From positions 1 through 64,000 of the forward strand of contig JAMKCH010022244.1 in the NCBI GenBank assembly GCA_023653785.1: 64,000 nt of DNA, written 5' to 3'. This DNA is from Ophioderma brevispina (Eukaryota > Echinodermata > Ophiuroidea > Amphilepidida > Ophiodermatidae). Made by a program: the position numbers and the translations under genes. A model generated the notes under the pieces. It saw nothing but the letters and a program-made list of their open reading frames with translations. It did not search any database and was not told where the DNA came from. Positions 53,111-64,000 of this stretch are shown here, one piece after another (positions within the stretch are counted from its first letter, which is position 1; each line of letters opens with the position of its first letter).

Positions 53111-53860
53111 ACAAATTTACAGTCAAATGATACCCATAGCCTGATAGCAGGATCTTCTTGATACTTGAATACCAATTTTACCTTTTACAACTGATAGGCC
53201 TATAGGCCTATAAGGAAAAATAACATTTATACTGCTGTAAGAAAACTAACACTCTCAGGGTCATTTTGTTGACGTTTGACCAAGGGGATTCACCCCCAGT
53301 GCCCAAAGGAGTTTTTCATGTTTTTTGCACGAAATTTATACCATGCGTAGGGGTCACAAGATCTCGCCAAATCAGCAATAAAATTTTATGGCTATAAATT
53401 AAGGGCAAATCACTGTTTTCAAAACATGCAAAATTGGCTAAAAGTTGGAAATACTATTGCCTTGCTCTTACATCATACACTTTGAAACCTAATTTTAAGT
53501 TGATAGCTACTCTTAGAAGCCCTACTAAATGAATAACACAAAACTTGCTATTTTTATGCAATTCTGTGTTTCTTATGGGTGTTGCAAAATACATGTCATT
53601 TTCTCATAGAGTTTGTACAGTACTGGTTTTGCAAGATTAGCAATTAAATTGTTGTCAGCACATAAAGGTTTAATTACTTTCAAATGTTACTAATAATTGT
53701 TTACTTACATGTATGTGTGCACATATAAATGCAAAAGTAATTTGACCACAATTCACAAATTAAAAAAAAAATCTCACAAATTTCTGATAATGCACAAGGA
53801 GGTTCCATAGGACTCCCCACCAATTAACTCACTAACAGTACGGTTGATTTTAAACACAGA

Positions 53861-54736
53861 CAAGCCTTTCCTTAGCCGGGCGCCGGGCGATTTTACCCAG
53901 TGGTTCCCAAGTTTTGGCGCTCGGTAAGACAGAAAAATCGGCACCCGGGCGCCGGATTTTGAAAGCAAAATTGCGCCCGGTCCTTTGGTGTACTCAATTC
54001 CTGAATTAAAAGTTATTGAATACTTTCGTTTGAAAAGGCATCCGAAAGCTTCCGAATTGGTTTTGAAATACAATTACACAAAATAAATTGTTATTTCAGT
54101 GCACATTACCGCCGTGATTAAAATGCGACATTAAAAACCTTTGGCCCGATAGCACGGCGATAGCACATGGATCCTTATGACATCTACAGTAAATTTAACA
54201 AAATTAAACACTGATTGCGCCATATTGCCTATAAGCGCACTATAAATGGACCGATATGGGCATCAACAAAATCAAAAATGGGTAAAGAAAAACAAAAACA
54301 AAACAAATTTTAAATTAAATAATATAATGTGTGTGGCTCATATCTAGAAACGCCTCTTCAAACCCGGAAGTAACTTAGTAAGTTTGTTTGGTCATTTCCA
54401 TCCAGCTTCCAAATTTTGCACATCTTTGGAACTTTCGTAACATGTACTCATGTAATGTAATTTCTTCGTTTTTAGCAGGGATTTAGATTAATATTTTAAG
54501 CATTGAAATTTATTCTCTTGGGGCTGGAACTGTTACGATGCCGCGTACGTAATTATCTGCCGATTTCGGGACTTTATTTTGAGACTTTCCCCATTGTACT
54601 TGCGTAATTAATAATTTGTTAAAATAATTCCCGGTCCTAACAAAACGGCTCCCGGTTCCCTTAAAAAATTAGGGACCAGGAGCCGCTTTTTCTAGATTTC
54701 TAGCTCCCGGTCCAATTCATCTTATGGAAAGGCTTG
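53861..54736. mobile_element. hAT-like non-autonomous element (876 bp) with 8-bp target duplication
   Basis: Left end CAAGCCTTTCCTTAG, right end ATGGAAAGGCTTG. The flanks are AACACAGA at 53853-53860 and AACACAGA at 54737-54744, a perfect 8-bp target-site duplication, as hAT transposases leave. The interior has GCGCCGGGCG and CTCCCGGTCC-type segments and no transposase. A CCCGGAAGTA motif occurs inside at about 54364. Confidence 0.9.
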
Positions 54737-54744
54737 AACACAGA

Positions 54745-55499
54745 CAAAAAATCAAGACTCCTGACTCCTCTTGAGTCTTGCAGTCTGAAATGAATCCTAC
54801 AAATTCAAAACACTACCAAAAAATGGTAAGCATCAAATTCCCTAGATTGTATTCTAGTATGCACGACAACACAGTACAATGTACTTCTTCACTGTGCTGA
54901 AATTCCAATGTGTGAATCCTGCTCAGGGTCATATAGGAAACCTAATTGCTTCCTAACGATTCTATATCAATTTGCAGTTTAAGAATCTTGCCTATTGGTG
55001 AGGATCAAAAAATAGGTGGCAAATTATCACAAATACAAATAGCAATTTTTTAACAAGCAAATAAATCTTCGACCTGGAAAGTGCCAAAGTCATTCCTCCT
55101 ATTTGAAAATGATCCTCACACTAGAGTTACAATAGCTCATCATCCAACCCGGACACAGTTTCAGGGGTTGTACTTGTACATAACATTGACATGAACTTAC
55201 CTTGGGTATCGGGGTATCTATATTCCTATGCTAAAAACGAGAGCATCAACGATGCATTAACCCTCGCTTACAATTTAGAAGCACGGTGCGGCAGCTTAGG
55301 AGGGGGAAAATGACATGATTAACTCATGTAGGTAAAAAAAATTAATGCAATTTATGCTTTAAAAACCTGTTTAAAATTCTGATTTGATATCTCTTGGTGC
55401 CATCCCCTGAACCAAGCCCTGATGTACACATACATGTATCTAAGTAGGTCACATCATCTTGTATCTACAAGCAGAAAGCAAAAAATATAATTGGAAACC
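54745..55499. other. Non-coding stretch with a possible micro-exon
   Basis: The minus strand has CTCGTTTTTAG, then about 33 bases, then CCCAAG|GTAAGTT (donor at about 55200). Its translation (NIDTPIPK) does not match the SLC44 N-terminus, so I do not call an exon. Nothing else is seen. Confidence 0.3.
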
Positions 55500-55860
55500 C
55501 AACCTTACCCTCTACCAACATCCGCACCTTTCCCCCTCTTCACACCCAGCTACCCCTTCCCCCAACATCCCATGTACTTTCCAGCCCCATCATACACATA
55601 TACTCCTTATCCCAACATCCGATGTACCCACCACCCCCCAACATCCCACCTCTCTTAGCCGAATATCTCCCTTTCCCTTCCCCCATCATCTCCCCTCCCA
55701 ATATGTCCCCTTCCTTCAAAAACATCCTACTCCCATTTCCCCCCACCACTCATGTCCTAACCCCTCCTTGTTCTCCAGGGTCCCCCCCCTCTCTTTCCCT
55801 CCCAAAACCACATCCTTCGCCCCACCCTATTTGACCCAGTGCCTAACCCCGTTCCTAGTA
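55500..55860. repeat. Pyrimidine-rich tract
   Basis: Long C/T-rich stretch with CCCCAACATCCC-type phrases, probably derived from a degenerate simple repeat. The proline-rich ORF across it is compositional, not a gene. Confidence 0.75.
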
Positions 55861-56609
55861 TTCCAACACCCTTCCTACCGATTCCCAACTCATGTATTTC
55901 ATGTCTATGACCATAAAGACTATGGAAGGACATGTCCATGATTGATGTGGATTGATTTGGAAAGAATTTATTATTGTGCCTAACCTATAATTTGGCAGCC
56001 TCAACTGGAATAATTGCATGTTTTCTTAAAACAAAAAAACAACCTAAAATTATTTTATTTTGACACAAAGTACAAAGCCGAACCTTACATTTTGACTGTT
56101 GATTTAATAGTACCTTGGTTCGTCCCCCAAACTTGTGGTTAATCCTATATGCATATGTCCCTACATAAAACCTTTTCATTCCTGCCAGTTACACAGTGGC
56201 TTTTGGACAAATTATCCACTCAGGCAATACGATTACAACTGCATTTCGGGAACGGACCCCTACAACAACAGTGAAAACGGGTAGTGCCTAGTGAAAGTGT
56301 ACTACTATTCAACAATGGAGCAACCATGTTATCAACGTCTTCTGAACATTACGTGAACAAGACTAAGAAAATAAACCAATAAATAAAGACAGAGTTGGGG
56401 GTTCAAAATTTGTGTGAGCATGAAGAAAAGCAATAAAAAACCACAAGGTTCCACAACACCGTACATATATCCTAATATTTGTTTCAGTACTAATAATTTG
56501 AGAAGTAATGCAGTGAATTTTTTTCTGTGTCCCATTTTTACAAAACCATACATCATGGTCGTTGGACCATTGGTGTTGTCTGTCGTCCCGGTTTGGTGAA
56601 TGTGCCAAA

Positions 56610-57178
56610 GGAACATGAGTTCACCAAGGTGACATGATGGGCAACATGTGGTCACCAAGGTCCACATGAGGTCACCAGGTCCACTGCATCACCAGTCACA
56701 TGAGGTCACCAAGGTCACATAAGTACTCCAAGGAACATTAGACAACCAATGTAAACCAAGGTCACTGAGGTGCCCTGTTGGTTCACAGGCACATTAGCCA
56801 CACAGGTCACATGGATTACCAGGGGGACCAAGGTCACCCTCTCGATGCACCCAACCGTGCCTCCCCCCCACGCACGCCCACTCTGGTCTCTCCCCTACAC
56901 ACCCCCCCCCGCACCCCCACCCCCCTCCTCTACGAAGCCCACCAACCCCTCCCCCTCTTCACCTGACTTGTAAATGGGACCAAAGGTTAACCGAAGTCGC
57001 CAATGTTCCATTAGGCCCCTAGGTCCCATGAGGTCACCAGGGTCCCATGATAGTCACCAGGTTCCCATGATGTCACCATAGTCCCTGAGGTCACATTGGG
57101 TTACAATGTCACACAACGGGTCCACACAGGATCAAATGTCACATGGGGTTATGAAGGTCACATGGGGTTATGAAGGAG
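56610..57178. repeat. GAGGTCACCAAGGTCACAT minisatellite with embedded C-rich tract
   Basis: Short units of GAGGTCACCAAGGTCACAT type, about 14-19 bases, repeat irregularly in two blocks around a C-rich stretch at about 56850-56970. Confidence 0.8.
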
Positions 57179-57370
57179 AAAAACGGTTCCCCGGGTCCCC
57201 CCAACCCTACCCCGGAGCCCTCACCCCGCTTTCCCCCCCACCCGAGCCACCCCCCTCACCCTCCCTTGTGTCCCCCCGCCCCCCCCTCCCCTCCCCCACC
57301 CCCTCCGCCTTTCCCCCATCGCCCTCCCCACTCGTCCCCCCTTCTCCCCCCCCCCCCTCCTTCCCTTCCT
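57179..57370. repeat. C-rich low-complexity tract
   Basis: Nearly pure pyrimidine run with many C homopolymers. It gives long open proline/serine-rich frames that are artefacts of composition. Confidence 0.85.
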
Positions 57371-57830
57371 ATGATTCACCCCAAGAATATAGGAACATAG
57401 TAGTTTTACACAGACACGACGGCTGTGACTAAATCCCTGGTACCAACCCGCCCGCAATGTCCGAGTACTCGGGCTTAAAATCTCCACACGGGATACCCGG
57501 TTGTGGGAAAAAAAGTAATGACAGTTGGTATATTTGATTACTATCTAGTAGTCTACTCACAATGCTCTTAAGTCTTCATTGATTTCACATCCATAAATAT
57601 GACGGATTTTACAGAAATATCATGATAACGAACCAATTTCACTGCATAGTCTATGCATCGCGGTCGTTGGCCTACAAGTGCTCCGTAGATATTTATTGTA
57701 TCACATCATTCTAGGCATAAATATGCATTGTCATAACTCACTAACTTGTGCAAAACCAAACAAAACCCGGAAGTTCAAGAAGTTGAATCTTGATTGTTTA
57801 CCCCACCAGATTGCGATGTCCGCCAGACGA

Positions 57831-57960
57831 TGGCGGCCAAGCCTCTCAAATATACAGCAACCAATATCATCAATAGACTACCGACAGCAATATACTACCT
57901 GTCCGTAGTCAAAATCAGAAATAAACCCTACAGTGTTGTTGTTCTTCAGCAGTTTGGAAT
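57831..57960 (+). CDS. Possible first exon of a plus-strand gene (uncertain)
   Basis: ATG at 57831 sits in a strong initiation context (GACGATGGCGG). It reads MAAKPLKYTATNIINRLPTA and IYYLSVVKIRNKPYSVVVLQ, a basic stretch without acidic residues that could be a mitochondrial targeting sequence. An ACCCGGAAGT motif lies about 60 bases upstream, as in ETS-type promoters of housekeeping genes. I do not recognise the protein, see no clear donor, and find no downstream exon. It may well be chance. Confidence 0.22.
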
Positions 57961-58716
57961 AAGAAAATATTACTTCGAAAACACACAAAAAAATTTTACT
58001 TTTTTTATATTTTTTGTAAAGAGTTTGTGTTTAGCCTACGTTGTTAAACCAAGACGACGTCTAAAGTTAGGATTCTTGACCCTACCTGCTAATGCCCTCA
58101 GTGCGTTGACCCCCGGTAACTTGATCAAATTAACATTTGTGTCTAAATTCTGGCTTGGATGTTTAGAATGATCCCACCCCGCCCAGGTTAAAGCATATTG
58201 GCACATTTTTTTGAAGAGCGCCCCCAATTTTCAAAATTTGATATTTTTGCACAGTTAACGTTGGGTAATTGTCTAGGAAACTATACCTCACCAATGCTCT
58301 CTGCGAACGAGAATGCTCACAAATGCGTATTATCACCAAAATAATTGATTTTGTAATTGAATTTGGATCACTAAGATTGGGACTTAACGGCCGAGGTGGA
58401 AATGCTAACGTCTATGTCCGTACATGTTGAAATAGTGCCACCTCTATAGAAAATAACCTCTAACCTTGCTTGGCCCAGAACTTTACCAACAACTAATGGA
58501 ATGAGCGTAGACACATTCTTGGTGCTATTTCCTTCCTCCCGGCTTATTTCACATTGGAAAGGCCGTTTCCAGCAGCCGTTGAATTATTATCGGGGATCCC
58601 CGATAAGAAAATTCCAGTACAAAAATTCCTTCGTTGTTGTTACACAATAGACATTTTCTTTTTCTATCTTTAACTTCACGGGTATAGTTACTATCCAGTT
58701 TTTTACCAATGCAACC

Positions 58717-61479
58717 CAGGGTTCCCGCTTAGTAGGATTTTGGCGTCAAATCAATCCCATACAATACAAACGGCATTGGATATAGCGCTTTCAAAACAAG
58801 TCAAAGGCGCTTTACAAAATAGAGAGTAAATTATATTTAAGCCTAAAACATTGGTTCATCCTTTTACAATACATGTTTGGTATTACTATAGATAAGTAAC
58901 TGTTACACATCAAACTATAAAATAAAGAAAACAGCTGCCATAATTTAAATATCATGTGAGGCAATAACAAAAAACAACATTTAAGCACACAACAATCTTA
59001 GGAATAGATGAACTTTTAGAGCTTTCTTACAGTAACAATGGACTTGGAGTGTCGAACATAGATAGTCAAAGAGTTCCATATCTATGTGCCGCATTGCTGA
59101 AAGCCCTGCACCCCCTGCCTTTTTGTGCGGGAACATTGAGGAGCGTTCTTTGTCCTCTGCAGAACGCAAATCCTGGCCTGGCACAGAGTATACAAAAGAG
59201 GTATTCGCCAGTAAGATGGCAAATTGTCCCGGAATGCCCTTGTAAGTAAGAAGCAAAGCTTAAGACAACGCGCTCACTAATTGGTAGCCAATGGAGATCT
59301 TTCGGATTGGTGGTGTGGCTGGTGGCCTTCTATCAGATCATCACACCACCTGGCGGCTTCTATTCTGCAAAATTTGATGTTTACTCCGATCTCTGGCCGC
59401 CATTCCATACAAAAGTGAATTGGCATCGTCAATGCATATAAAATCATGGGAAAACGGACTAGATGATGACAACCTCGCATGTTGATAAAGCGGGCTGGAT
59501 TCCCTGTAAATATTGCGAATGTGAACGTTCACGACGTAATGATGACCTTTACCATGTTCAGTCATATACATTGTCTGATCAAACACGACACCAAAGGTTT
59601 CTAATTGCCATTGCCGAGACTGGGGAACCTCCGCTGTCCCGCCCCGATGGTATATCTTTGAAGGCGTTTGTGAATAGATGAACATGCGATGAAAATTCCT
59701 GTCTTTTCATCATTCATTTTAGTTTGTTACAAGTACAGCACACCCACTCCCTGATTTCATCAATACAAAGAGAGAGTCCTTTGACAGTCATGTTTGGCAT
59801 CAACCATCAATCTTAGGATAAATTTCAAATAGAGCTGTACATCATGCAGCATACATGTGGTAAGCAATATTGTGCTTCGGATGAAATTGATTGCGATACA
59901 GTATGTGTACATTTATGAAAAAGAGAGGTCCGACCACAGAACCAACCCTAGGAAGACCGAAAGGAGATGATGCTTGTTGAACTTGCATCCCCAATGCGCA
60001 CACGAAAAGAGCGGTTCTGCAGGTAAGACCCGAATCCACTGAAGGCAGTAACCTTGAAATTTTGTTGAAAGTAATACGTACCTATCCAAAGAATGCATGA
60101 TCAACAGTAGCAAAAGCTGCAGAAAGATCTAGCAAGCGCAATAGCAACTGCCTTACTGTTGTGAATTTCCATTGATATATCGGTCTTGACACGCCGAAGT
60201 GCCGTTTCAGTGCTGTGTCGTCTTGTAAGCTGACTGAAACTTCTCAGGTTAAAGTCATTTGAGACAAGATGACCTTTATCTGGGCACTCACTATTTTCTC
60301 CATGAACTTAGACACGCAGCTATATTTGACACGTGCGATAAGTTTTTTTTTTTTGAGCACCTCGTTTGTCTAAGGAAGGCTTTTTGAGAATGGATGTCAC
60401 AGCACTTCCTCCCGGAGCTTAGCTGGGAAAAACACCCATTGGCGGATAGACTTGTTTAATGATCATGTTATGCTCGCCAGAGTGGCAACATTCTCCTTAA
60501 GTTAACAGACCAATGGATGGTGTCCTAAGAACATGATTTTTGATGAATTGACATAATCACCTTGGTTACTTCTTCAACATGACTGGATTAAAACTTCATG
60601 CATTGGAGGTCTCATCAAGTATGCCCATCTTGGGATCTTCATTGTGCGGAGTTTGACCTGGCATAATTAATCAAGTCCCGTCCTGATTTTTGTAATACCT
60701 GGGCGCTGAAAAACCTGGCAAATGACTACGTAGAGTTTCAGTAGCTGAATTACATTGAGGACGTTGTTGGTTTTGGGGTTCAGCAGCTTATTCAGAGTAG
60801 CAACATGGTTTTTGTTGTGTTATCATTTTCTAATTGTTTCTCTGTATAAACCCCCTTAGATGATGAAGATTTTCACCAGTCACTGCTGATTGCACAGTGT
60901 ATGCATCCAGACCGACACTATTTCTAGTTTTTACACCCATTTTCTCTCTAAACGTCTCCGTTCCGTCTGGCATCATATGTCAAATGACAGACGAATTTTC
61001 TCCTGGACAGGCAATAATTCCAGATTGAGTAAGCAAAATGAGGGCCCCTGGAACCCCATAATTCTAAGCTCTAAAGGGCAAAATATGTTTTACAAAACCA
61101 AAAAGCAAAATTTATAGACATAAATATTTCTGCTAAATACCGATTTAAAATAGTGCTTATTGTGGAAAACCACATTCCACAATATTGCAATGGCCATTTA
61201 TACTATTTGTATTGTCTGCCGAAACCAACTTGTAACATTTACATAAGGAATTTTCCGAATGTAATAACCTCAAAAGTTTCACCAAATGCACAATAGAAAA
61301 GCGGGAAGCTCACACGGCCATGTATTTGGAAAATGGTAAGTCCTGATTAGTAGTAAATACAAACATTGGTAGGCTATTCTCAATACCACAATAATAATTC
61401 CACTGACCAGATAATTTCTGAAATTTGGAAATAAGGGGTCTAGGGGGACTTCAAGTTAAAAACCTAAGTGGGAACCCTG
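58717..61479. mobile_element. Possible hAT-type composite bounded by CAGGGTTCCC ends
   Basis: CAGGGTTCCCGCTTAG at 58717-58732 and CTAAGTGGGAACCCTG at 61464-61479 are inverted with one mismatch. CAGGGTTCCC is a frequent hAT terminus. The flanking 8-mers (ATGCAACC, AGGAGACC) agree at only five positions, so a target duplication is not established. The interval contains an L2-type LINE, perhaps inserted into the older element. Confidence 0.4.
58735..60900 (-). mobile_element. L2/CR1-type LINE, reverse transcriptase, dead copy
   Basis: The minus strand reads, in shifting frames, GVFPAKLREEVL, EKFQSAYKT, LDLSAAFATVDHAF, SPFGLP and GSVVGPLFF, YHMYA, GVVFDQTMYMTEH, VNVHIRNIYR, DDANSLLYGMAARDRSK, LLTYKGIPGQFA, SVPGQDLRSAEDKE and KKALKVHLF. 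This is the full order of L2/CR1 reverse-transcriptase blocks. The tail with TTTGTAAAGCGCCTTTGA and AAAGCGCTATATCCAATGCC (58770-58820) is typical of L2 3' ends. The YADD catalytic motif is broken by one inserted base near 59850. Many other frameshifts make it inactive. Confidence 0.93.
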
Positions 61480-63726
61480 AGGAGACCGTGTAAAAACTCC
61501 AAATATTTGAAAACTTGGGGGCGCAGCTTAAAAAAAAATGTGCTATATTGTGCTGAACTGCTGCGCACTGGGGATTACACAGTTCATTGTGACCAACATC
61601 ATGAACATGGACAAGGCAGGAGTGTGTTGTACATGAAAACAATAATTTACAGATCAATGATCAATCCATTCTGTAGAGTACTGGTTGCAGCTGCCCCCAT
61701 CATCAATTGCCTAGTACAGGGGCACCTTTACAATCGTTTGTTTGACATTGTGGTCTGCACGACAAAATGAGTGTGATCGTAAATGTGAATGCAAAGGATT
61801 TGATGACTCGTCTGACATGCCCAACATTTCAGTAAGATCTGTTTTACTATCAATCCACTTCCCGGTGTGTATGTTGTATGATTCGCTAAGCTTATAACTA
61901 TGCAACATGCTAAAATGTCATACATTTGTCAGAAGTAATAAACTATAAACAACTAGCACCATACTCATGTACTGGAGGCAATGTGGTATGGGTAGCCACT
62001 CGGCTGTACAGTCACTCTGTGGCAATGTTGACTCTTTCCCTTGTTGACTGTGTTCTAAATGACAGCCCCTCAGCTCCGTGCCTAGAAAACGGCAGGGCCC
62101 TATTTTGCATGTGTAATCCACCAAAACCTTGTGCTCAGAACATTGTTTTCGTCCTAATCAAAATTGTCTATTTTGTTGTTTCCAATACTAGTAATGTCCG
62201 AGCTTAAATTGGTCATGTGTTAGTTTGAAACTTGAACGTTCACAACCCGCGAAACCGTACACACAACCTGGTGGAAAGGATCCCCTTTTGATGCCAGCAG
62301 CCTGAATGGCCGGCCAAAGGCAACATATGTTTTTTCAATGAGGTCACGAATGTTGTCAATCGACTCTCCATGGTGAACCGGGGCCAAGGCAAAAATAAAC
62401 AGAGATCATTTGGTTGTAATAATACAAATCGATTGGTGCAACCCTCCTCATGACTACGGCGGTGTGGAAATAGATCGTGCATATTAATTAGCGAGCCTAG
62501 TGGGCCGTGCACCGTGGGCAAATGTTTGATGTTTCGCCCAAGCCATCATATTGGCAGTACCTTTCGGATTCTGTGACACAGCTACATACAAAGCCGTGGG
62601 AAATCTTGGACCATCGTAAGGGAAGATCTGTCGACGTTCTTTTTTTCGGTGATACCCTTTGAAATAGACGAAGCTTACAAACACCATTCACATGATAGGC
62701 ATACCCACGAAAAGGAACACGACCGATCGAGGTCTAATAGAACCAGAGATGAACACGGCGAGAATTCTTTGTCAAATGCCCGACCTCGGCGGGGCGTAAT
62801 CTAAATGCACGGCGCATATTCGTAACTTCACGGCATATTACCAATTTCCCGCCAATCGAAAGATCCACAGCCCAAAAACCGCTCCGAGCGGCCAAAACAC
62901 TACCAAAATTTCATCGACGTACGATCAAAAATGAAGCCCCTGATAGTCGTCACACATATGAAATCGAGACTCGTCCATCATGACTATCACCCTCGCTGCG
63001 CTAAAGCGCGAGGGTGAACCCCATGGAGTGGTATTTTCTAATACACTGGTGAATGAAAGGTACTGGAACTGTGCCAAGGGAACTGAGATTTTACCAATCA
63101 TAGTGTCATCTCAATGAATATTTCCAGTTTGTTACATAAAGGTGATTAGCAGCGATTAATTCGCGGAGAAGAGAATCGAAAAAAAAATGTGGAAATAAAT
63201 ACTTTTTAAATCAGTGTACAATTCCATAACTGCTTTAATTTAGAAACAAACCACCAAATAGTGAACAAAATTGAAGTATGTGAGGAAATTTGTCTTACCG
63301 TCTCCTGCAAATAGACGTACAGCGATGGTCTCAAATTTTTAGTACACAAAACAGCTGATTGTGGTTTACACCAGTACAGAATAAACAAAGATCAATACTT
63401 TGGTGTTCGAGGGTCAACCCATATTGATCATGGTGCACACTAGCCACTCTTCGAATCTGGCTATTCACCCTGAAAGGTTTCTTTCTTTGATCTCAGTTGG
63501 AATTTGGATACGCACGTATAGAAATTACAGAATCAGATAAAAGTACTTGCGTGTCTTTAATACCTGACGGATTTCAAGCCAACCACTTGCCGGTTATGTT
63601 CGCATATCCATGCCAGTATTAAAAATCAAAAAGTATGAATTTTGATGATTTTTCGATGCTTCGATTAGCAAATCGCTGCTAATCCCTTTAATCAATATTA
63701 TGATAAGATTTGCAGCCTGCGAGAAG
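61480..63726. other. Non-coding or unassigned stretch
   Basis: On the minus strand at 62240-62690, frames contain KGYHRKKERRQIFPYDGPRF and, in another frame, DLIEKTYVAFGRPFRLLASK-like stretches. They look more coding than their surroundings, but I do not know the family, and frames are interrupted. A decayed transposon is possible. A GC-rich hairpin lies at 62988-63016. No supported gene. Confidence 0.4.
62988..63016. repeat. GC-rich hairpin
   Basis: CACCCTCGC pairs with GCGAGGGTG around a short loop, within an otherwise AT-rich region. It could be a structural remnant of a small inverted-repeat element. Confidence 0.6.
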
Positions 63727-63994
63727 CAGTGGCGATGCTACGGGGACATAGGAGGGCATTTGCGCCACCACCACCCCCGGCGAAAGAAAAAGGACAGATT
63801 TTTGCATAAGAATCACAACATTATGGGGGTCAAAAAATCAGTGATTGGGGGGGGGCCAAAATTTGGTTTAAAAATTTCAACTTTTGTTTTTTATATTCCC
63901 ATTCCTCCCATATCCCCCCCCCCCAATTTCACTTTTGCCCACAATTTTTACTACTTTGGCCACCCCCCCAAAAAAGAGGTTTGCGCCGCCACTG
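63727..63994. mobile_element. Short inverted-end element with CAGTGGCG termini
   Basis: Left CAGTGGCGATGCTACGGGG and right TTTGCGCCGCCACTG share an 8-bp inverted end, CAGTGGCG. The inside carries a G tract near 63847 and C tracts near 63918 and 63964, and GCGCCACCACC near the left. It resembles the 9252 block in style. An ORF across it is open only because of low complexity. Confidence 0.6.
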
Positions 63995-64000
63995 GGTAGA

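Noticed and set aside
55459..57487. Long proline-rich ORFs on the plus strand and glycine-rich ones on the minus strand
   Set aside because: They follow pyrimidine-rich simple sequence; the frames are open because of composition and no family is recognisable.

Overview
This is a eukaryotic, AT-rich, intron-rich window. It looks like a marine invertebrate, probably a non-vertebrate deuterostome such as an echinoderm, hemichordate or cephalochordate. That placement is inferred from the protein style, the L2/CR1-like and other non-LTR elements, a tRNA-derived SINE and the many short inverted-repeat elements; no marker fixes the species. There are no bacterial operons, no CRISPR array and no long uninterrupted coding region.

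The one gene I can support is on the minus strand and runs from about 48.4 kb down to about 11.4 kb. It encodes a choline transporter-like protein of the CTL/SLC44 family. I placed its exons by matching the family protein and by splice sites and codon phase. In transcript order they lie at 48.4, 46.5 or 46.3, 38.8 (with a damaged copy at 35.1), 28.4, 28.1, 26.2, 25.2, 23.8, 22.6, 20.5, 18.4, 17.7, 15.5 and 11.4 kb. From the 28.4 kb exon to the 15.5 kb exon the phases join without a break, if a frame-preserving donor is used in the 22.6 kb exon. The N-terminal exons, one short exon before the last, and possibly part of the first extracellular loop were not found.

The most notable point in the gene is a pair of adjacent 85-bp exons (46246-46330 and 46419-46503). 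They encode the same stretch of the extracellular loop, have identical phases and are separated by only 88 bp. They look like mutually exclusive alternatives.

From about 31.1 to 40.4 kb the window holds a ~140-bp satellite followed by two adjacent copies of a ~3.6-3.75 kb unit. The copies differ mainly by scattered single-base indels. Each unit contains a LINE fragment, three MITE copies and one SLC44 exon. This looks like error-rich long-read gap filling, possibly with a falsely doubled locus, so exon counts and frames there should not be trusted.

The rest is intron and flanking sequence filled with repeats. These include several MITE families with clear terminal inverted repeats (one 876-bp element has a perfect 8-bp target duplication), a ~1.3 kb foldback element, LINE fragments at 17.4, 33-38 and 59-61 kb, minisatellites, and pyrimidine-rich tracts at 55.5-57.4 kb. 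I found no convincing new biological system. The candidate alternative exon pair and the repeat families are what merit a second look.
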